Below are positions 48,546 to 62,436 of a stretch of 64,000 bases of DNA, piece after piece. Where the stretch lies: positions 73,297,315-73,361,314 of the forward strand of contig CM054116.1 of NCBI GenBank assembly GCA_028673005.1. The letters run 5' to 3'. Below the pieces are notes generated by a model, which ran no database searches, had not been told where the DNA came from, and saw only the letters and a program-made list of their open reading frames with translations. How positions within the stretch are numbered: the stretch's first letter is position 1; each line of letters begins with the position of its first letter. This stretch comes from Tanypteryx hageni. Taxonomy: Eukaryota; Arthropoda; Insecta; Odonata; Petaluridae. Both the position numbers and the translations under genes were made by a program.

Positions 48546-48765
48546 TAAGGTCGCCCGGCCCCCTGTTTGTGTGGTTTGAGGAGAGCGCGCAAAGTCAGCG
48601 TTCCGCCCTTCGGAAGGGACGTTAAGCCGTTGGCTCTCTTGGTGCTCTTCGTTAAGAGTAGGCTAATGCCCGCACCGGGTTTCCCTCCTCCCGTGTGATC
48701 GTGTTCGGTCTGGAAGGACTTATGGCTATAATAATCCAAGAGGTTGATTAAACAAAAATACACAC
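48546..48765 (-). repeat. SINE-like dispersed repeat, copy B
   Basis: The reverse complement carries the same order as copy A at 17395: head TAATCAACCTCTTGGATTAT, then GGGAGGAGGGAAACCCGG, ACGAAGAGCACCA and AACGTCCCTTCC, ending near CACACAAAC. Divergence from A looks like roughly one base in six by eye. Confidence 0.75.
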
Positions 48766-48799
48766 GTACGCCACTCATTACTGATTTGCTTACTTTTAC

Positions 48800-49380
48800 A
48801 CTGGAAGTTATGCCCCCATGAATCATCTCAAGTCATTATATGGTGTAGAAAATCATTCCCTTAATCTTCATATTAAGTCAACAATACAGAGAATGCATAA
48901 ACTCATCATCGTTTCAACTCATTTACAAGGTTGCGAGGGACACATCTTGCACACACCCTTTACCGAGTCCCAGCTCTACAGAGAGATTGTGATGAACAGA
49001 TTCGATGCTCTTATTGAGGAACTTGCTCGATCATTTTCTCAAATGAGCTTTTCAATAGCAGAAATGTTTTCAGAAAAATATCTTTCGCATATAAAATATT
49101 TTATATTAAATTCATATTTACAAAGAATTATTCACTTTAGCTGTTTTCATTTGAATCACCCTGGCACTTCTCTTCTCCTCCCGTGACTCGCTCCGCATTT
49201 ACCTTTCCGAAACACCGAACCGGGATTTTTGAAACGTAAAGACGCCGCCATTCCGAAAAACAATTTTTCCTCGGGAGGGAGAAAAGATTTCTTTTTCGGC
49301 GCTTTCGACATCGATCGTTAAAATACACGTATTAGTGAAAAACGGGTCAAGTTTGCGACTCGCTCCGCTCATGCGTTCTC
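48800..49380. other. Spacer; 122-codon frame not supported
   Basis: A plus-strand frame at 48818-49186 has an unremarkable composition and an acidic/hydrophobic run RFDALIEELARSF. I know no family match and see no splice or promoter context. Left uncalled. Confidence 0.35.
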
Positions 49381-49383
<3 letters not shown>

Positions 49384-49427
<44 letters not shown>

Positions 49428-49720
49428 CCTCTATCTCTCTCCCTCTATCTCTCTCCCTCTATATCTCTCCCTCTCTATCTCTCTCCCTCTCTATCTCTCT
49501 CCCTCTATCTCTCTCCCTGTCTCTCTCCCTCTATATCTCTCCCTCTATCTCTCTCCTTCTATCTCTCTTCCTCTATCTCTCTCCCTCTATCTCTCTCCCT
49601 GTCTCTCTCCCTCTATATCTCTCCCTCTATCTCTCTCCTTCTATCTCTCTTCCTCTATCTCTCCCTCTATCTCTCTTTCTCTATCTCTCTTTCTCTCTCT
49701 CCCTCTCTCTCTAGCTCTTT
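49384..49720. repeat. TA microsatellite followed by CT minisatellite
   Basis: About twenty TA units (49384-49424) adjoin a CTATCTCTCTCCCT array to 49715. Within the array the marker CCCTGTCTCTCT recurs at 49515 and 49597 with matching flanks, so an 82-bp block is duplicated. Another GA run lies at 49836-49855. Confidence 0.9.
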
Positions 49721-49869
49721 TACTTTGGTTCGCTTCTTTTCATCCCGTGTTTTTGAAGAATCCCTTACTTTTATGACTCTCCTGTCGCAGGGCTCGTTCA
49801 GTTTTTTACGCCTTTCTTTATTTGTGGACGAGCAAGAGAGAGAGAGAGAGAGAGAGGAAGGAAGGAGGA

Positions 49870-51300
49870 GAATAAAGACTATGAATCCGAGAAGGGCTTG
49901 ATCGTCTCCAAGGAAACCTCTCGCTTTCTTTCATTCTTTCTCTCTTCCTCATTCAATATCCTTTCTTTTGAAACCGCCAAAAATTCCGCCTTCTGATTGA
50001 TCTGGGAAGGAGAGTGATGGGAGTATGATGGTTACTTTTTATGACGGATTGATCGATAAAGTAATAAAGGGAAAGCCAGAGGCGTTGGTAATAAAACGAG
50101 TCTAAAAATATACATATCTCTCGAATCTTAGCTGAAACAGTTCATTCGTTGATGGTCTGCCTTACGGAGATTTGGAAATTTCTGTCGCAATTTGCGTTAA
50201 TTGCTTTTCTCCGAGAAGGGCTACAATTCTACTTTTGTTCAGTTGTCTTTTTGGGACGCGTATTTACTCTTTCCATCAAACTCTGGTGGCTTAGAATGAC
50301 ACGTAGTTGTTAAGATGGAAACTTTGGACATAGATATTGATGAAACACTGATGAGCTTTTTGATATTTTCAAAATATGGTCTCTCTTGTATTTTAAAAGA
50401 AAAAATATCTTGTTCACCTCATGACCAAAATCAAATTGATAAATAATCCCTCTATATTAGAATTTTCTGTCGTTATTTGTTATGACTATTTTGAAAACAC
50501 AAGTTTTTCCCCTTCCTAGTTTTAAATCGTATTTAATTTCGTTAAGGTCATTCCAGAAAAGTTAACATTTTAATCGCGATATTCAATTAATGTAATCCAT
50601 TTCTTATAGAAAAAATTGAGACAATTGGAATCGTTTTCAATTTGTTCCATCCTCACGCGCCTGTTATTTTACTCTTTAGAAAGATAGCCGTCTTTTGTGC
50701 CCTCGGCGCGGGAATATTGAGTTGCATATCGTTTTAGCCGGGGACGTGTAGAAGTCTGTTCGGTAGTATGTGAGGTACGGCTCTCGTGTGTGTGTGATGG
50801 GAATATTATAGGCGAATAGAGGAGAACGGACGTGATGTTACACGCGGCGCAGAGAGGCGGCGCTTCGCCCTGGTTTTTCATAGCTGTGCGGCGAATACCT
50901 CGTCCGAGCGATCCACCACCTTATAGGACATAAAAGAGTTTAAGGGATCTTTCCCCTTTGGAGACATGTATGGAGACATGTCGTGCGTGAAACATGAACC
51001 CATTTATGTGAATTCATGTAATAATGATGAGGTTAGGAAATTAAATTCTGCTGAGAAAGAGTTAGCGCTAAAATGTGACCGAAGAAGGGGCTATTAGGTT
51101 CGTCAAAGCAATATCTTTCTACATCAAAAAAGGCTGATACTTCGAGTTTCGCTGCTTGATACTTATTGTCTTAGTTGTTGGTGCTGCCTATAGATAGGAC
51201 GACTTGAATCACGAGGGGATATTGTTGCCTCATTACGTGCTTATTAATAATTTTTATATTAACTTCATATATATATTTTTATATATTTTTATTCATGCCT
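49870..51300. other. Spacer, no recognisable feature
   Basis: No gene or repeat I can support; frames are under 80 codons. Confidence 0.5.
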
Positions 51301-51325
51301 TTCGGCATCGGATAAATTTCATACC

Positions 51326-51400
51326 TTTTAGAAGGATTCGAACCATCTCACGCTTGAACTGCTCTTCTTGAGCCATGGATTAAAACAACTACGCTACGGT
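51326..51400 (-). repeat. tRNA-derived fragment with A- and B-box-like sequence
   Basis: On the minus strand TAGCGTAGTTG (51386-51396) matches an A-box and GGTTCGAATCC (51334-51344) matches a B-box, about 42 bases apart as in tRNA genes. A one-mismatch T-arm can form. The acceptor strands CTTACCG and TAAAAGG pair poorly and no clean anticodon arm appears. It is therefore a tRNA pseudogene or SINE head rather than a working tRNA gene. Confidence 0.5.
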
Positions 51401-51419
51401 AAGCATGACGAACAATTGA

Positions 51420-52810
51420 CACTACACTAGCTACACTAGCTTTACCCGCGCAGAGTATCTGCCTGCTAGTACTTTATTGCTCAGTATCATAAATTTCTTT
51501 ATACACACAATTTTCGATCTCTTAATTTGCTGATACAATAGTTAGAGTGTCAAATGATCTCGCCATCCCTCTCTCCCTCCCTATATATATATATATAAAT
51601 TCATTTTGTCATTTTTATATGTTCATTCCATCAATGATCTATTCGTATTGTGCCAAATGCTGTGTGATTATAATTTACTTCTCGGCGTCGGTGATTTGTA
51701 TTAAATTTTCTATATAAGAAGATGTTTTTGCGCTACTTTGCCTTTTTAAAATGTCATGTAGTTTTAGTTGTTTTTTCTTTCTGAAAGTAGTCTTTCATTA
51801 ATTAATAAATAAACATAATGTCCCGTTCATTTTTAAAATGTCTGATGTTTGGGCATTATAATGTATATGAATGGTCTCATTGCCGTTTGGAATTCTTTTT
51901 CTTATAAGTATTAATCATTCTTTTCTTGCTTAATTCCTCTCAATAAGTGATCAAACTTCTATTGAGCTATGTAATCCAACGTGTCAGCATCCAATTTCAT
52001 TATCGGATTTCTTTTTGTTTTTATTTTTTCTTTATGGATGGGCCAATTCCACAAAGTTAAGCCTCTGCTTATAGATGGGATTCTTTTAGTTATTTCTGTG
52101 GAATTTTAATTTCACTTTTCCATTAAATTCTTACTTTGGAATCGTTATTATTCGATGACTCTCTTCAATTGAAATAAACCGTGCTCTCATATCTCTCAGT
52201 TATTCTTTTGCAAAACGTATTAAACTTCTAATTCCGTTTAATCTAATGAGCTGACGAAGAATACACTCTGCTTGTTCTGTCTTTTCCTCGTTTCAATTAA
52301 TCTCTTTTCGCCCTCTCTCTCTCTCTGTGAGGAACAACTGAACATTGATCATGCTTGTCTTTATCTTCCGTCTCAATTAGGTGTGGATTTAATTCTTCCT
52401 CGCGCTGATTTCCAAACTATTCTTTGCGCCCATTTCTCCTTTCGAAAAGCTTCCCCATTTCGTTTAACGCTTCCGTGGATATTCCTTTCCAGTCCTCCGT
52501 AGTTCATTAATTTTCCCGTCAGCGTGATTTAGGAAGCAAGCAATTCCATTTTCTCGGATATTTCTCTATTTCCTTTGTCATCTCCTCATCGCTATTATCT
52601 ATGCATATATTTGTAACAATTTCCACGTTGTTGTCTGAATTGAAGAAGGATGCTTTAAAAAATCATTTTGTCCCCAAAGTAGAGTTTGGCGTTGTTTTAA
52701 CTAAATGTAGAACGTACGTAATACATTTAATAGATTAGATACGACAATTTAACGCTATCTGGCGGTTATTTAGTTGCTACTAGAGGCAGGTAAAAATTAA
52801 GTCTTTCTTA
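51420..52810. other. AT-rich spacer
   Basis: TA run at about 51582-51595 and CT run at 52313-52326. No gene recognised. Confidence 0.5.
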
Positions 52811-52814
52811 AAAC

Positions 52815-52870
52815 CTATAATAATCCAAGAGTTCGAGAGAGAGCCAGAAATACACACACGCACGCACACT
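52815..52870 (-). repeat. Solo head of the SINE-like family (copy E)
   Basis: CCTATAATAATCCAAGAGTT on the plus strand is the inverse of the family head (AACTCTTGGATTATTATAGG). It adjoins a CA/CGCA run where copies A and B have CA-rich text. The body is absent. Confidence 0.55.
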
Positions 52871-53062
52871 TTCTTAAAAACGAATGAGGAGATCTAATTT
52901 AGGTCGCTTTATTCAATTATACTTCAATTTCATATTTCGGTCACTTAAGTTGCTGTTTGTGGACTGCGAGTAGTAAGAATATTTTAATGAAAATTATTTT
53001 AATTGCTTGTTAATTTAAAGGAAGGATTATAGAGCTCAGCTAATGACTGAAATCAAATTGGA

Positions 53063-53150
53063 AAACTGTCTCCAATAGCCATGGAAATGTTGGGAAAAAT
53101 CAGATGTGCATTTTTACTACAGAGCAGCCTTTTTGGCGATTCACTGATAG
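53063..53150 (-). repeat. Degenerate copy of the hammerhead-like repeat family (copy v)
   Basis: On the minus strand AAGGCTGCTCTGTAG, AAATGCACATCTG and CATGGCTATTGGAGACAG line up in order and spacing with the arm of the 12703-13012 element. The CTGANGA/GAAA core has decayed. Confidence 0.5.
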
Positions 53151-53159
53151 TAGATTCCC

Positions 53160-54640
<1,481 letters not shown>

Positions 54641-57600
54641 ATGGTGAGAGAGAGTGGGTGGATAGCGGGGAAGGCGTAGATGGTTGGGAGGAGTTGTGAG
54701 AGCGGGTCTTTCTGGTCCCGTAGCATATGGGGGATCCATTGTCGACGCTTCAAAGGCGTTTGTGCCGCATTCAGCGCCTGGCCGTGTTGGTAGGGGAGAG
54801 GGAGGAGGACTGAAAAAAATGATAAAGGAAGCACGGCCGTGAAACGCCGTCCACTCTTGTTCCTGTCCTTTGTGTCGTGCACTCCCCTTCCTCCATCCTA
54901 GCTCTCTCCTTTCTCCTCCTCCACCCTTTTTATTTTTCCGGGAGCGATTCTTAGCCCCCTGCATCCTTTGGTCGGATACTGCGGTCCGCTTTTCCGACCC
55001 TTCTCCTCTTGTGGGAGATGTCCATACTTGCGTGATTCTTTTTCACTTTCCCACTTTCTTCGATACGCAAGAAACTTTCTGGAACCTCATGCGGGAGCGC
55101 ACTCCGTCCCAAGTGGAATTCGTTTCTGCTTTAACTCTCATTTCAAAGTGGAGATGGCCGAGAGATAGAGAGAGAGAAAGATAATCCTTCCGAATCGTGC
55201 GGTTTTTACAAGCTGGTTTACAAGTTGTGAAACGGGAAATGTTTCGCTGGTCAAATCTTCCAGTCTTCCAGTCTTCGAACATTAACATAGATAGGTTTTT
55301 ATTGCTCCTAATTTTTATGCCCAAGTCCGTCTTGTCACGGAGAATCACATTTCTCCTTTTGTGGGAAATGTCTTAGGAGTCGTTTCTGTTTCCTCGGTTA
55401 ATTAGTAGGGTAACGGCGTGGCGTATCAATCGCTCCGATGTATTACTCCGGGGCGTTGAGTGTTACCACGGTTACGTTCTCCGCCGGGGCATGCGTAGTT
55501 CATTTGCCGTACGGTTCTCCAATCAAACCGCCAAGGTATAGGAGCGTGCGAATTTTCGCGATGAATCATTTTTTTGTCATTGGACGTTCGTTGGTTCGTT
55601 CATCTTCATCATCAGAACTACTCGGGCAATTTTCGATACACGGCTCATCCCTCTGATTGTATTTCGTCTGATTTGAAAACTGGTAACCGTTATGGGTTTT
55701 AAATTAAACTTCCGATAAAAGTAATTATGTCTCTTGCTTTCCGGAGGTTGACAGAAAAGCGTATTCCATGCAGGGAATCAATGTCCTAATGCTACTGTGT
55801 AGACCCCGGTACAAGAATTACTGTCGGGGCCCCATTTTGAAAAACGAATTAATAATACAACATTTACAAAGCGCGCGGTTTTATTAATTATTTTGTGATC
55901 GTAAGCAAAATAATATTTTTATGCGTATGTATAAACATTAAGAATTAATAACTTTGCGTTTTTCCGTGGGCCTCCTCTCCAGGAAGGCCCATACGCACTG
56001 CGTAGGAATTGTTATGGGCGATATCCAGTCATCCTTCCTTTATGATTATCATTTTCGAGAATTTAATACGAAGCTTATTTAATGCAGCAGTGGCTGTGTA
56101 TGATATCTAGGCGTCAGAGTTGCTACGAGAACATTTTTATATTCTCAGTGGGATGTCGTTCACAGTCGATGCTGCCGCATAGACAAATTACGTTCCTGAA
56201 ATAAGAATAAAATTTTATACGTTCCACACCTTTGAAAGTATCCGCACTGCTGGTTTCTTTAGTTACGACGACATGAAAAATGTATAAACCAGTCGCGCGA
56301 TTGCCATTAATAATGCGGAATACACCTAGTTGATTTTTTCTATTTATATCCATCACGTTTGGCATCGTTCTCGCTCTCGAGCGACGAATGATGAAAAATT
56401 ATTGGAATGATTTACTCGTTGAAATTTCTCCTTGGATAGTTGGGATAGTTGGAAGTACGAATGAGCGTATTATGAGACGAATTAATTACTTCACGTTCCA
56501 ATTTAGTACAGCAATACATTCAGTCGTGATACGATTCTCAGGAGAGTTCTCTTGGACAGCCTATCCTCATATTCTGATGCCAATTAGATTTCCATTCATT
56601 TCTCGGCCAAGGGAATCAATCTCTTCCGCCATATTGTAAAGTAGGGCATGACATTTACTTAATTGGTTTATTAATTGGATTCTAAAATAGAGGACACCCT
56701 TGGCTTAACGAGAATTTTTGTTCATTTAAGATGACGGCGGTGATAAGTGTCGAGACATTTGAGGTTGATGACGATTCGTATCGAGGAATGTTGAGAAATA
56801 TTATTTTAATTATTTTATAGATTCAGTAAAGAAAATTTTGTTGCTTAGTTCTGGTTGTATTTTTTAACTAATGGCTTAAATAAATAAAATTTTGAGTTTT
56901 TTTAGTAGTGGTTCCCAAACTATTATATCCCAGTACCATTTTTACTATCAGGTAAATTAGTCATTGCCTCAATCTCAGATGTGCAAACTTAGTTCATTCA
57001 GTATGCCTCAGGATTACATTAGTAGAGGATACCTCCAAAGTTGTAGTGGGGTTGAAACTTTTAAACTTCGGTAAAAATATATTTGGATTATTTATATTGC
57101 ACTTAACTGTTTCAGCGCAAAGTTTTATAAAAACTTAATAGAAATACATAGGTAAAAAGCATACCAACGCGAAATATTGTCCTACTACGCGAATTTAATG
57201 CGACAATTTTTCAAATGTAGAAATAGGAATAAGGTTTCGTCTTGTGTTCAGGTAAATACGTGTGCGATTACAAAATGTTGTAAAATTTTAGACCTTATAG
57301 CACTTCTTATAACAAGAATATCATGAGCGTCCAATGTTCATCACTCTACAAAAAATGCGCAATTACCCATAGTGGGGTGTTTACCCACAGGATAGGAGTC
57401 TTTATTTTAGAGGCAATTTCTTGAATAGTTAATAATGTACTTTATATAAATAAAGTAATTGTATGGTTTGTGTTTTAGCGTAACCTTTAACCTTAGGCAA
57501 TCAGCGGAAATGTATACTTCGAAATATTTTATTTGCATCATTGGACTTCGTTCACACTCAAAAATATTAATTTCATGCTCTACTCCAAAGCGACAGCTGT

Positions 57601-58150
57601 GAAGTTTTATTTTCTCTATCCCATCGCGAACGCGAGACTTAAATCATCTGAAAAAACACGGTTGTCAATAATTATATATTTCCAAATTTTATTTCGCGCT
57701 TCGCTTGTCAGCCAAACCCAGTGACTTAACCTCGATATTGTTTGGCGCGGGGAGATATAACCACGTTACCAGCGGAGGAGTCACGATTTGCCGCTTTGAA
57801 TTTAACTTCTCCACGAGAGAGAGAGATATAGAGAGGGAAAAACGGAGATAGGTAGAAAAAATCCGAGCGAAAATAAAATATGCCGCGAGTTCGATGCATT
57901 TTTCTATCTCTGCGCAATGTTTTCTGGCGACATTATGAAAAATAGGGGTGTCTTTTTTATATGCCGAGATGGAATCCAAGTATAGTCGAAAGAGAAGGTT
58001 TTTGAGGCCGAGGGTGAATATCAAACCCTCTTTTAACTCTTCCCATGCTCTTCTTCCTTCGCTCAAAATATGGCCGCTTAAATATCCAATTTTGGTGCTC
58101 TCCGTCATCCCGAGAAGATATTCTTCCTCGCGTCTTAGGCTCACGCCCCC
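54641..58150. other. Spacer, no recognisable gene
   Basis: Contains short CT-rich and GA-rich patches. The largest frame (57689-58144, minus, 151 codons) has no motif I recognise. No transposon ends identified. Confidence 0.45.
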
Positions 58151-58440
58151 TCCTCATCTCTAATCCCCCTCCTCTCTAATCTTCTCTCCCCCCACTCATC
58201 TCCCCTCCCCCACTCATCCCCCATCCCCCCGCTCATCCCCCTCCACCTTTCTCATGACACTCCCACTCTCTCAGCCCCCTCCCCCTCTCTCATCCCACTC
58301 CCCCTCTCTCATCCCACTCCCCCTCTCTCATCCCACTCCCCCTCTCTCATCCCACTCCCCCTCTCTCATCCCTCTCCCCCTCTCTCATCCTCCTCCCCCT
58401 CTCTCATCCCCCTCCCCCTCTCTTATCTTTCTCCCTTTAA
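58151..58440. repeat. Pyrimidine minisatellite, CTCATCCCACTCCCCCTCT unit
   Basis: Eight or nine copies of an 18-19 bp unit, CTCATCCCACTCCCCCTCT, lie at 58255-58430. Irregular CCCCCTC-rich sequence precedes them from 58151. Confidence 0.88.
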
Positions 58441-60142
58441 ACTCTCCCTCCCAATCTCGTCCATTATCCGCTTCACATTTCGTTCGTTCTTCTCCCCCAT
58501 TCTCTCCGCCCCATTTTTGTCCTTCCTAATCCCTCCTTTTTCTCATCCCTTGTTTTCGGACACGCTTCTCCTAGTCCTTCTCTTCCAGTACCCAATATAT
58601 CTTCTATATGTCCTTATAAACCCTTTATCCTCCCCCTCTCTCATCTTCTGCTCTCCAATCAGGGCACGCGAAACGTATCCCTCCCGCTTTTAAAGTAGGT
58701 CGTGGAGATGTGGGTTGCAGGAAATCTGCCGTTCGCGACTGTCACTCACTCCCGCATTAGTTTGGTTCTCGTTCCTCACGTTCGTCTCCGTTGCCTCCTC
58801 CTTCCTTCCTCCCTCTTTCCTGCTTTGTCTATCGATGGAGGTGGTAGGAGAAGTTCCAGAGGCTATCGATGATTTTTATTTTCCAGCGATTTGGATATTA
58901 TCGAAATATTGATCCGGGTCGCGGTGCGTCTCTACGTCGGCGACATTTTCTTTTTGAGGGTTATATCGAAGGCCGTCGTTGCTTATGTCGAAGTCTTGGG
59001 ATTGTTTTAATTAAGTTAAAATTTAACTGGTGTTACGGTGCGTGAGAGGTTATATATTTTTGGGTCGACGCCACCTGTTGTGGTTTTAACTTTGGGAGAG
59101 GGTTGTTTTTAGAAAAAATATATATCGACGCAGTTTTCGTCTTACGCGATGTCAAATTTAAGGTCACACACCGTTAATTTTTTAATACAATTTTGACGAA
59201 CGGAAATCGATGTTTAACGTACGAAAGTTAGTATATTAAAAACGCATCCAATTTTGCTTCAGGCATAATTTTTTGTGTGTTGCAAAAGTGTATTATTTAG
59301 AAATATTCTACTTTTCGTCTTATCCCCAAATGGTTTCTTTCTTTCTTTCTTTTGAAATTAACTGTTGTTACTTTTCTCGATGCTTGTTTATGAAACTTGA
59401 ATTGGCTTGTTTGTTTTCGGTCCAGCATGTGTGTTTCAAACTGAATTCCTGTCCTAATTTTTCCTAGTAAAAGTTACTCAGTTAATAGATTATTCATGCA
59501 AATGTGACTGACGAAATTTATGTATGAATTCAAGCGAATTGTGATGATTTGCATTTGAAATTTGAGCTCGCTGTGTAAGAGAAACTCGAGCCAGAGTTCC
59601 ACTGGACGAGATTGATACCGCACGCGCTTCCATTTTATCTCGGAATAAATTTGTCTTTCCAATTAGCTATCCTTCTCATCCCGAGTAATAACTTAATTTT
59701 ATTTTTATCATAATCGTAGTCGACCTTCGAACGTATATTCTCGCGTTATAATTGCGGTTTTTTATTAAAGAATTTTTATCTCCATCACTCTATTAATGTT
59801 TTGGTTCATGAAAACATTCCACGAACTTGTGCCTGATTTAATATGTTTTATTTTGGCGATAGTTTTAATGCTCATACCGTTTATATTAACACAGCTATTC
59901 TTCATCAACTCGAGAAAAATCTGCTAGAACGTGAGATTTTTTTATGAGATTTTAGTCAAATTTTGAGAGGTAAACCTTAGATACCACTTAAGTTTAATGA
60001 TATTTTAATAACATTTTCTGTCATAAGAATATATGTATCGATAACGAAAATCTTCTCTGACGTTTTTGGTCGTCCATAAAGTAAAATCACACCGCACCCA
60101 ATTTTTTGGAGATTCGTTTGCTCGGCCTCGTATGCTCTCCGA
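58441..60142. other. Spacer, no recognisable feature
   Basis: CT-rich at the left edge, AT-rich later. No gene or transposon structure recognised. Confidence 0.5.
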
Positions 60143-60387
60143 AATTTTTACCTATGGACAAGTGGTTCATTCAATGCAAACTATCTATGGCATTCGCTTC
60201 AGGATTATCACGAACATTTTAAAAATTGTTATTTATAGTGGTATTTTGAGTATATACGATATATATAATTTTTACGTATGGACAAGTGGTGCATTCAATG
60301 CAAACTATCTATGGCATTCGCTTCAAGATTCTCACGAACATTTTAAAAATTGTTATTTATGAGTGATATTTTGAGTATATACGATAT

Positions 60388-60391
<4 letters not shown>
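60143..60391. repeat. 124-bp tandem duplication
   Basis: Copies at 60143-60266 and 60267-60391 share AATTTTTACNTATGGACAAG, GCAAACTATCTATGGCATTC and CGAACATTTTAAAAATTG in register, with a handful of substitutions and one indel. They abut a TA-rich microsatellite. Confidence 0.88.
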
Positions 60392-60393
<2 letters not shown>

Positions 60394-60425
<32 letters not shown>

Positions 60426-60442
60426 ATATATATATATATATA
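60394..60442. repeat. TA microsatellite
   Basis: Two TA runs (about 60394-60420 and 60426-60440) separated by TTA. A CT run of about 18 bases lies at 60510-60527. Confidence 0.9.
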
Positions 60443-60444
60443 CG

Positions 60445-61330
60445 CATATAAAAATATTCTTGCCCAGTGAGTTTTTAAAGGCAATTTCCATTATACTAAT
60501 CAAATTTTCTCTCTCTCTCTCTCTCCCAGCAACGAAAGCCATCTTGAGAGAGGCTCGAGTCGCGGATTATCTTAAACTCTGAAGAGGGTTATGCAAACAA
60601 TGAAGCGGGATTGAAGGTGAGGGAGTGGGGAAGGGTAGCTCTGGAAGTTGTCACATCGCGTTAAGCCACTGGCGTACATTATCCCATTCAATAATGTATA
60701 GGGGGTAATAGGGGCCTAGTGCGGCGGAAGTCATCTGAATCGAGTTAATAAGTCTCGGATTGCCACTGCGCTTTTGTCGTACGCCTCATGTCTCTCTCTC
60801 TCTCATGTAGTCTTTCGATAACTCCTCTCCTTAGGGAGATATAACGGTGTTATTTGGATCATCGCGATAAGCGACACGGCGCACAGCTAATGGGAGTTGT
60901 TAATGGCGGGATTCTTAACGCGAGAATTTGTCATCGTGGGTTTGGGATGAGTGTTGTTTTGAAATTTTAAGCGGCGTGAAGGCGAAATCGCAAATTATCC
61001 TTTTTAAGCGAGTTTCTTATTTGGCTTTGGCGTCCGTAGATCTTTCTGTCCGAATACATGACGGGTTATGCCGCCAGACCGATTTCAATGAAATTTAGTA
61101 TTCCTGTCAAAAATGGAAGACAAAAATGACGTTTAAATGACCTAATCAGGGCTGTCCTTTTTCTGAAAAAAGGTTACTTTTTCCTTTAACCCGTTTAGTG
61201 TTAATCCAAAAAATTACTGTAAATTTCCAAAATTTTCTGGCTCAAGAATGAAGTACGTGATTTTCAAGGCTATTCATTCATTCGTGTTCTGTCTTACGAC
61301 AGGTCCTACCAATTAATTAATTAATTGGTT
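60445..61330. other. Spacer with a 22-bp palindrome
   Basis: A perfect palindrome, ACCAATTAATTAATTAATTGGT, occupies 61308-61329. Nothing else is recognised. Confidence 0.5.
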
Positions 61331-61349
61331 TTTGACTAGGGAATATACA

Positions 61350-61550
61350 TACACGGTGTGGTGGTTTCCCGTTGCCTTCCACACCGAACACACACACAGA
61401 AGGGAGGAGGGAAACCCGGTGCCGGCATTTGCCTGCTCTTGCGAGTTTCGCTGCATTGTGGGCATTGCTGACTCAGGAATACCCTCAACGCGAAGGAAAC
61501 CGAAAGCGTCCGCCAGCGTATATATCCAAAATTACACGGTAAACGGCCAT
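61350..61550 (+). repeat. SINE-like dispersed repeat, copy C
   Basis: CACACACACAGAAGGGAGGAGGGAAACCCGG, then TGCCGGCATTTGCCTGCTCTTGCGAG, matches the body start of copies A and B. Upstream GTGTGG...CCACAC around CCCGTTGCCTT forms a small stem. After 61445 the similarity to A and B fades. Confidence 0.6.
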
Positions 61551-61559
61551 AGATAAGGT

Positions 61560-62436
61560 TTAATAAAAGTAGCGATTAAATTTGAACACAAATGTTCTGT
61601 ACGTATGTAACGTAACACATTAAAAATGGCAAATTATGATCTAATTCTTTTTTTTTGGGGGGGAGAGGCCTTTGTAAGTGCCTTTTGCATCTAGTGAGCG
61701 GCAAATTGTTTTGTTTTGTGACTGCCTTAGATTGTTAGAATACATATGCGTCCTATATACGTGTGCATACATTTAATTTTCCTAGAATTTTAGACCGGAA
61801 ACCTACCTGCGCCCTATACGCTGTTTACGGCCCTTTTAGTGTTTATTTTTTGATGGGATGCTTTTTACTTTCTCCATACGTAGTATAAGGGAAAGTATTG
61901 TTTTCATGAAAAAAATCGACTTCGAGATTTCAACGAAAATATACGTTTTGAGGACCCCTGAACACGTTTTGACCATTTTCTCGATGATGTCTGTGTATGT
62001 GATAACTTTTTTGAGGATTCTCTAATTAAAAAACTAATAATCCGGTCAACACAAAATTTTATATTTAACATTTTTATAAAAGTCACAAGAACTGATTAGT
62101 TTTTGGTAAAAATCGGTCAACCGGAAGTGGATGTTTACTCTTGTTACATCCGTTATTTTGAAATATTTGCTTTAATATTTGATAAATGTATTGGAATAAA
62201 AGTTATAGGAAATTTAATTTTCTACAATCTTTGTTTGAAACATTTTCCCATATAATGCATTTTTTAAGAGATATCTTATATTTTTAGTTGCCACCGCTAC
62301 GCCTACAGACGACTATTGTTAACAATTGACCCTGAGTTACGTCTTAGTAACGCTCCTTTTTCTTTTGTTAATTGTTGGAGCTTTGTGTCTATATCCAATA
62401 TCAGAAGGCTATGGTTTGAGTTTATTTCTGTTCTTT
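61560..62436. other. AT-rich spacer, possibly old repeat
   Basis: GGTAAAAATCGGTCAACCGG at about 62105 recalls TTGAAATCGGTC text in the 19-20 kb arrays, so older repeat DNA may be present. No gene recognised. Confidence 0.35.

Noticed and set aside
48818..49186. 122-codon plus-strand frame after the SINE-like copy B
   Set aside because: Composition is protein-like, but I could not tie it to any family or exon structure, so calling it a gene would be a guess.
49335..49901. 188-codon frame with Ile-Tyr and Leu-Ser-Leu-Tyr repeats
   Set aside because: Direct translation of the TA microsatellite and CT minisatellite.
57689..58144. 151-codon minus-strand frame
   Set aside because: No domain recognised; includes a stretch from a GA-rich patch; another frame overlaps on the same strand.
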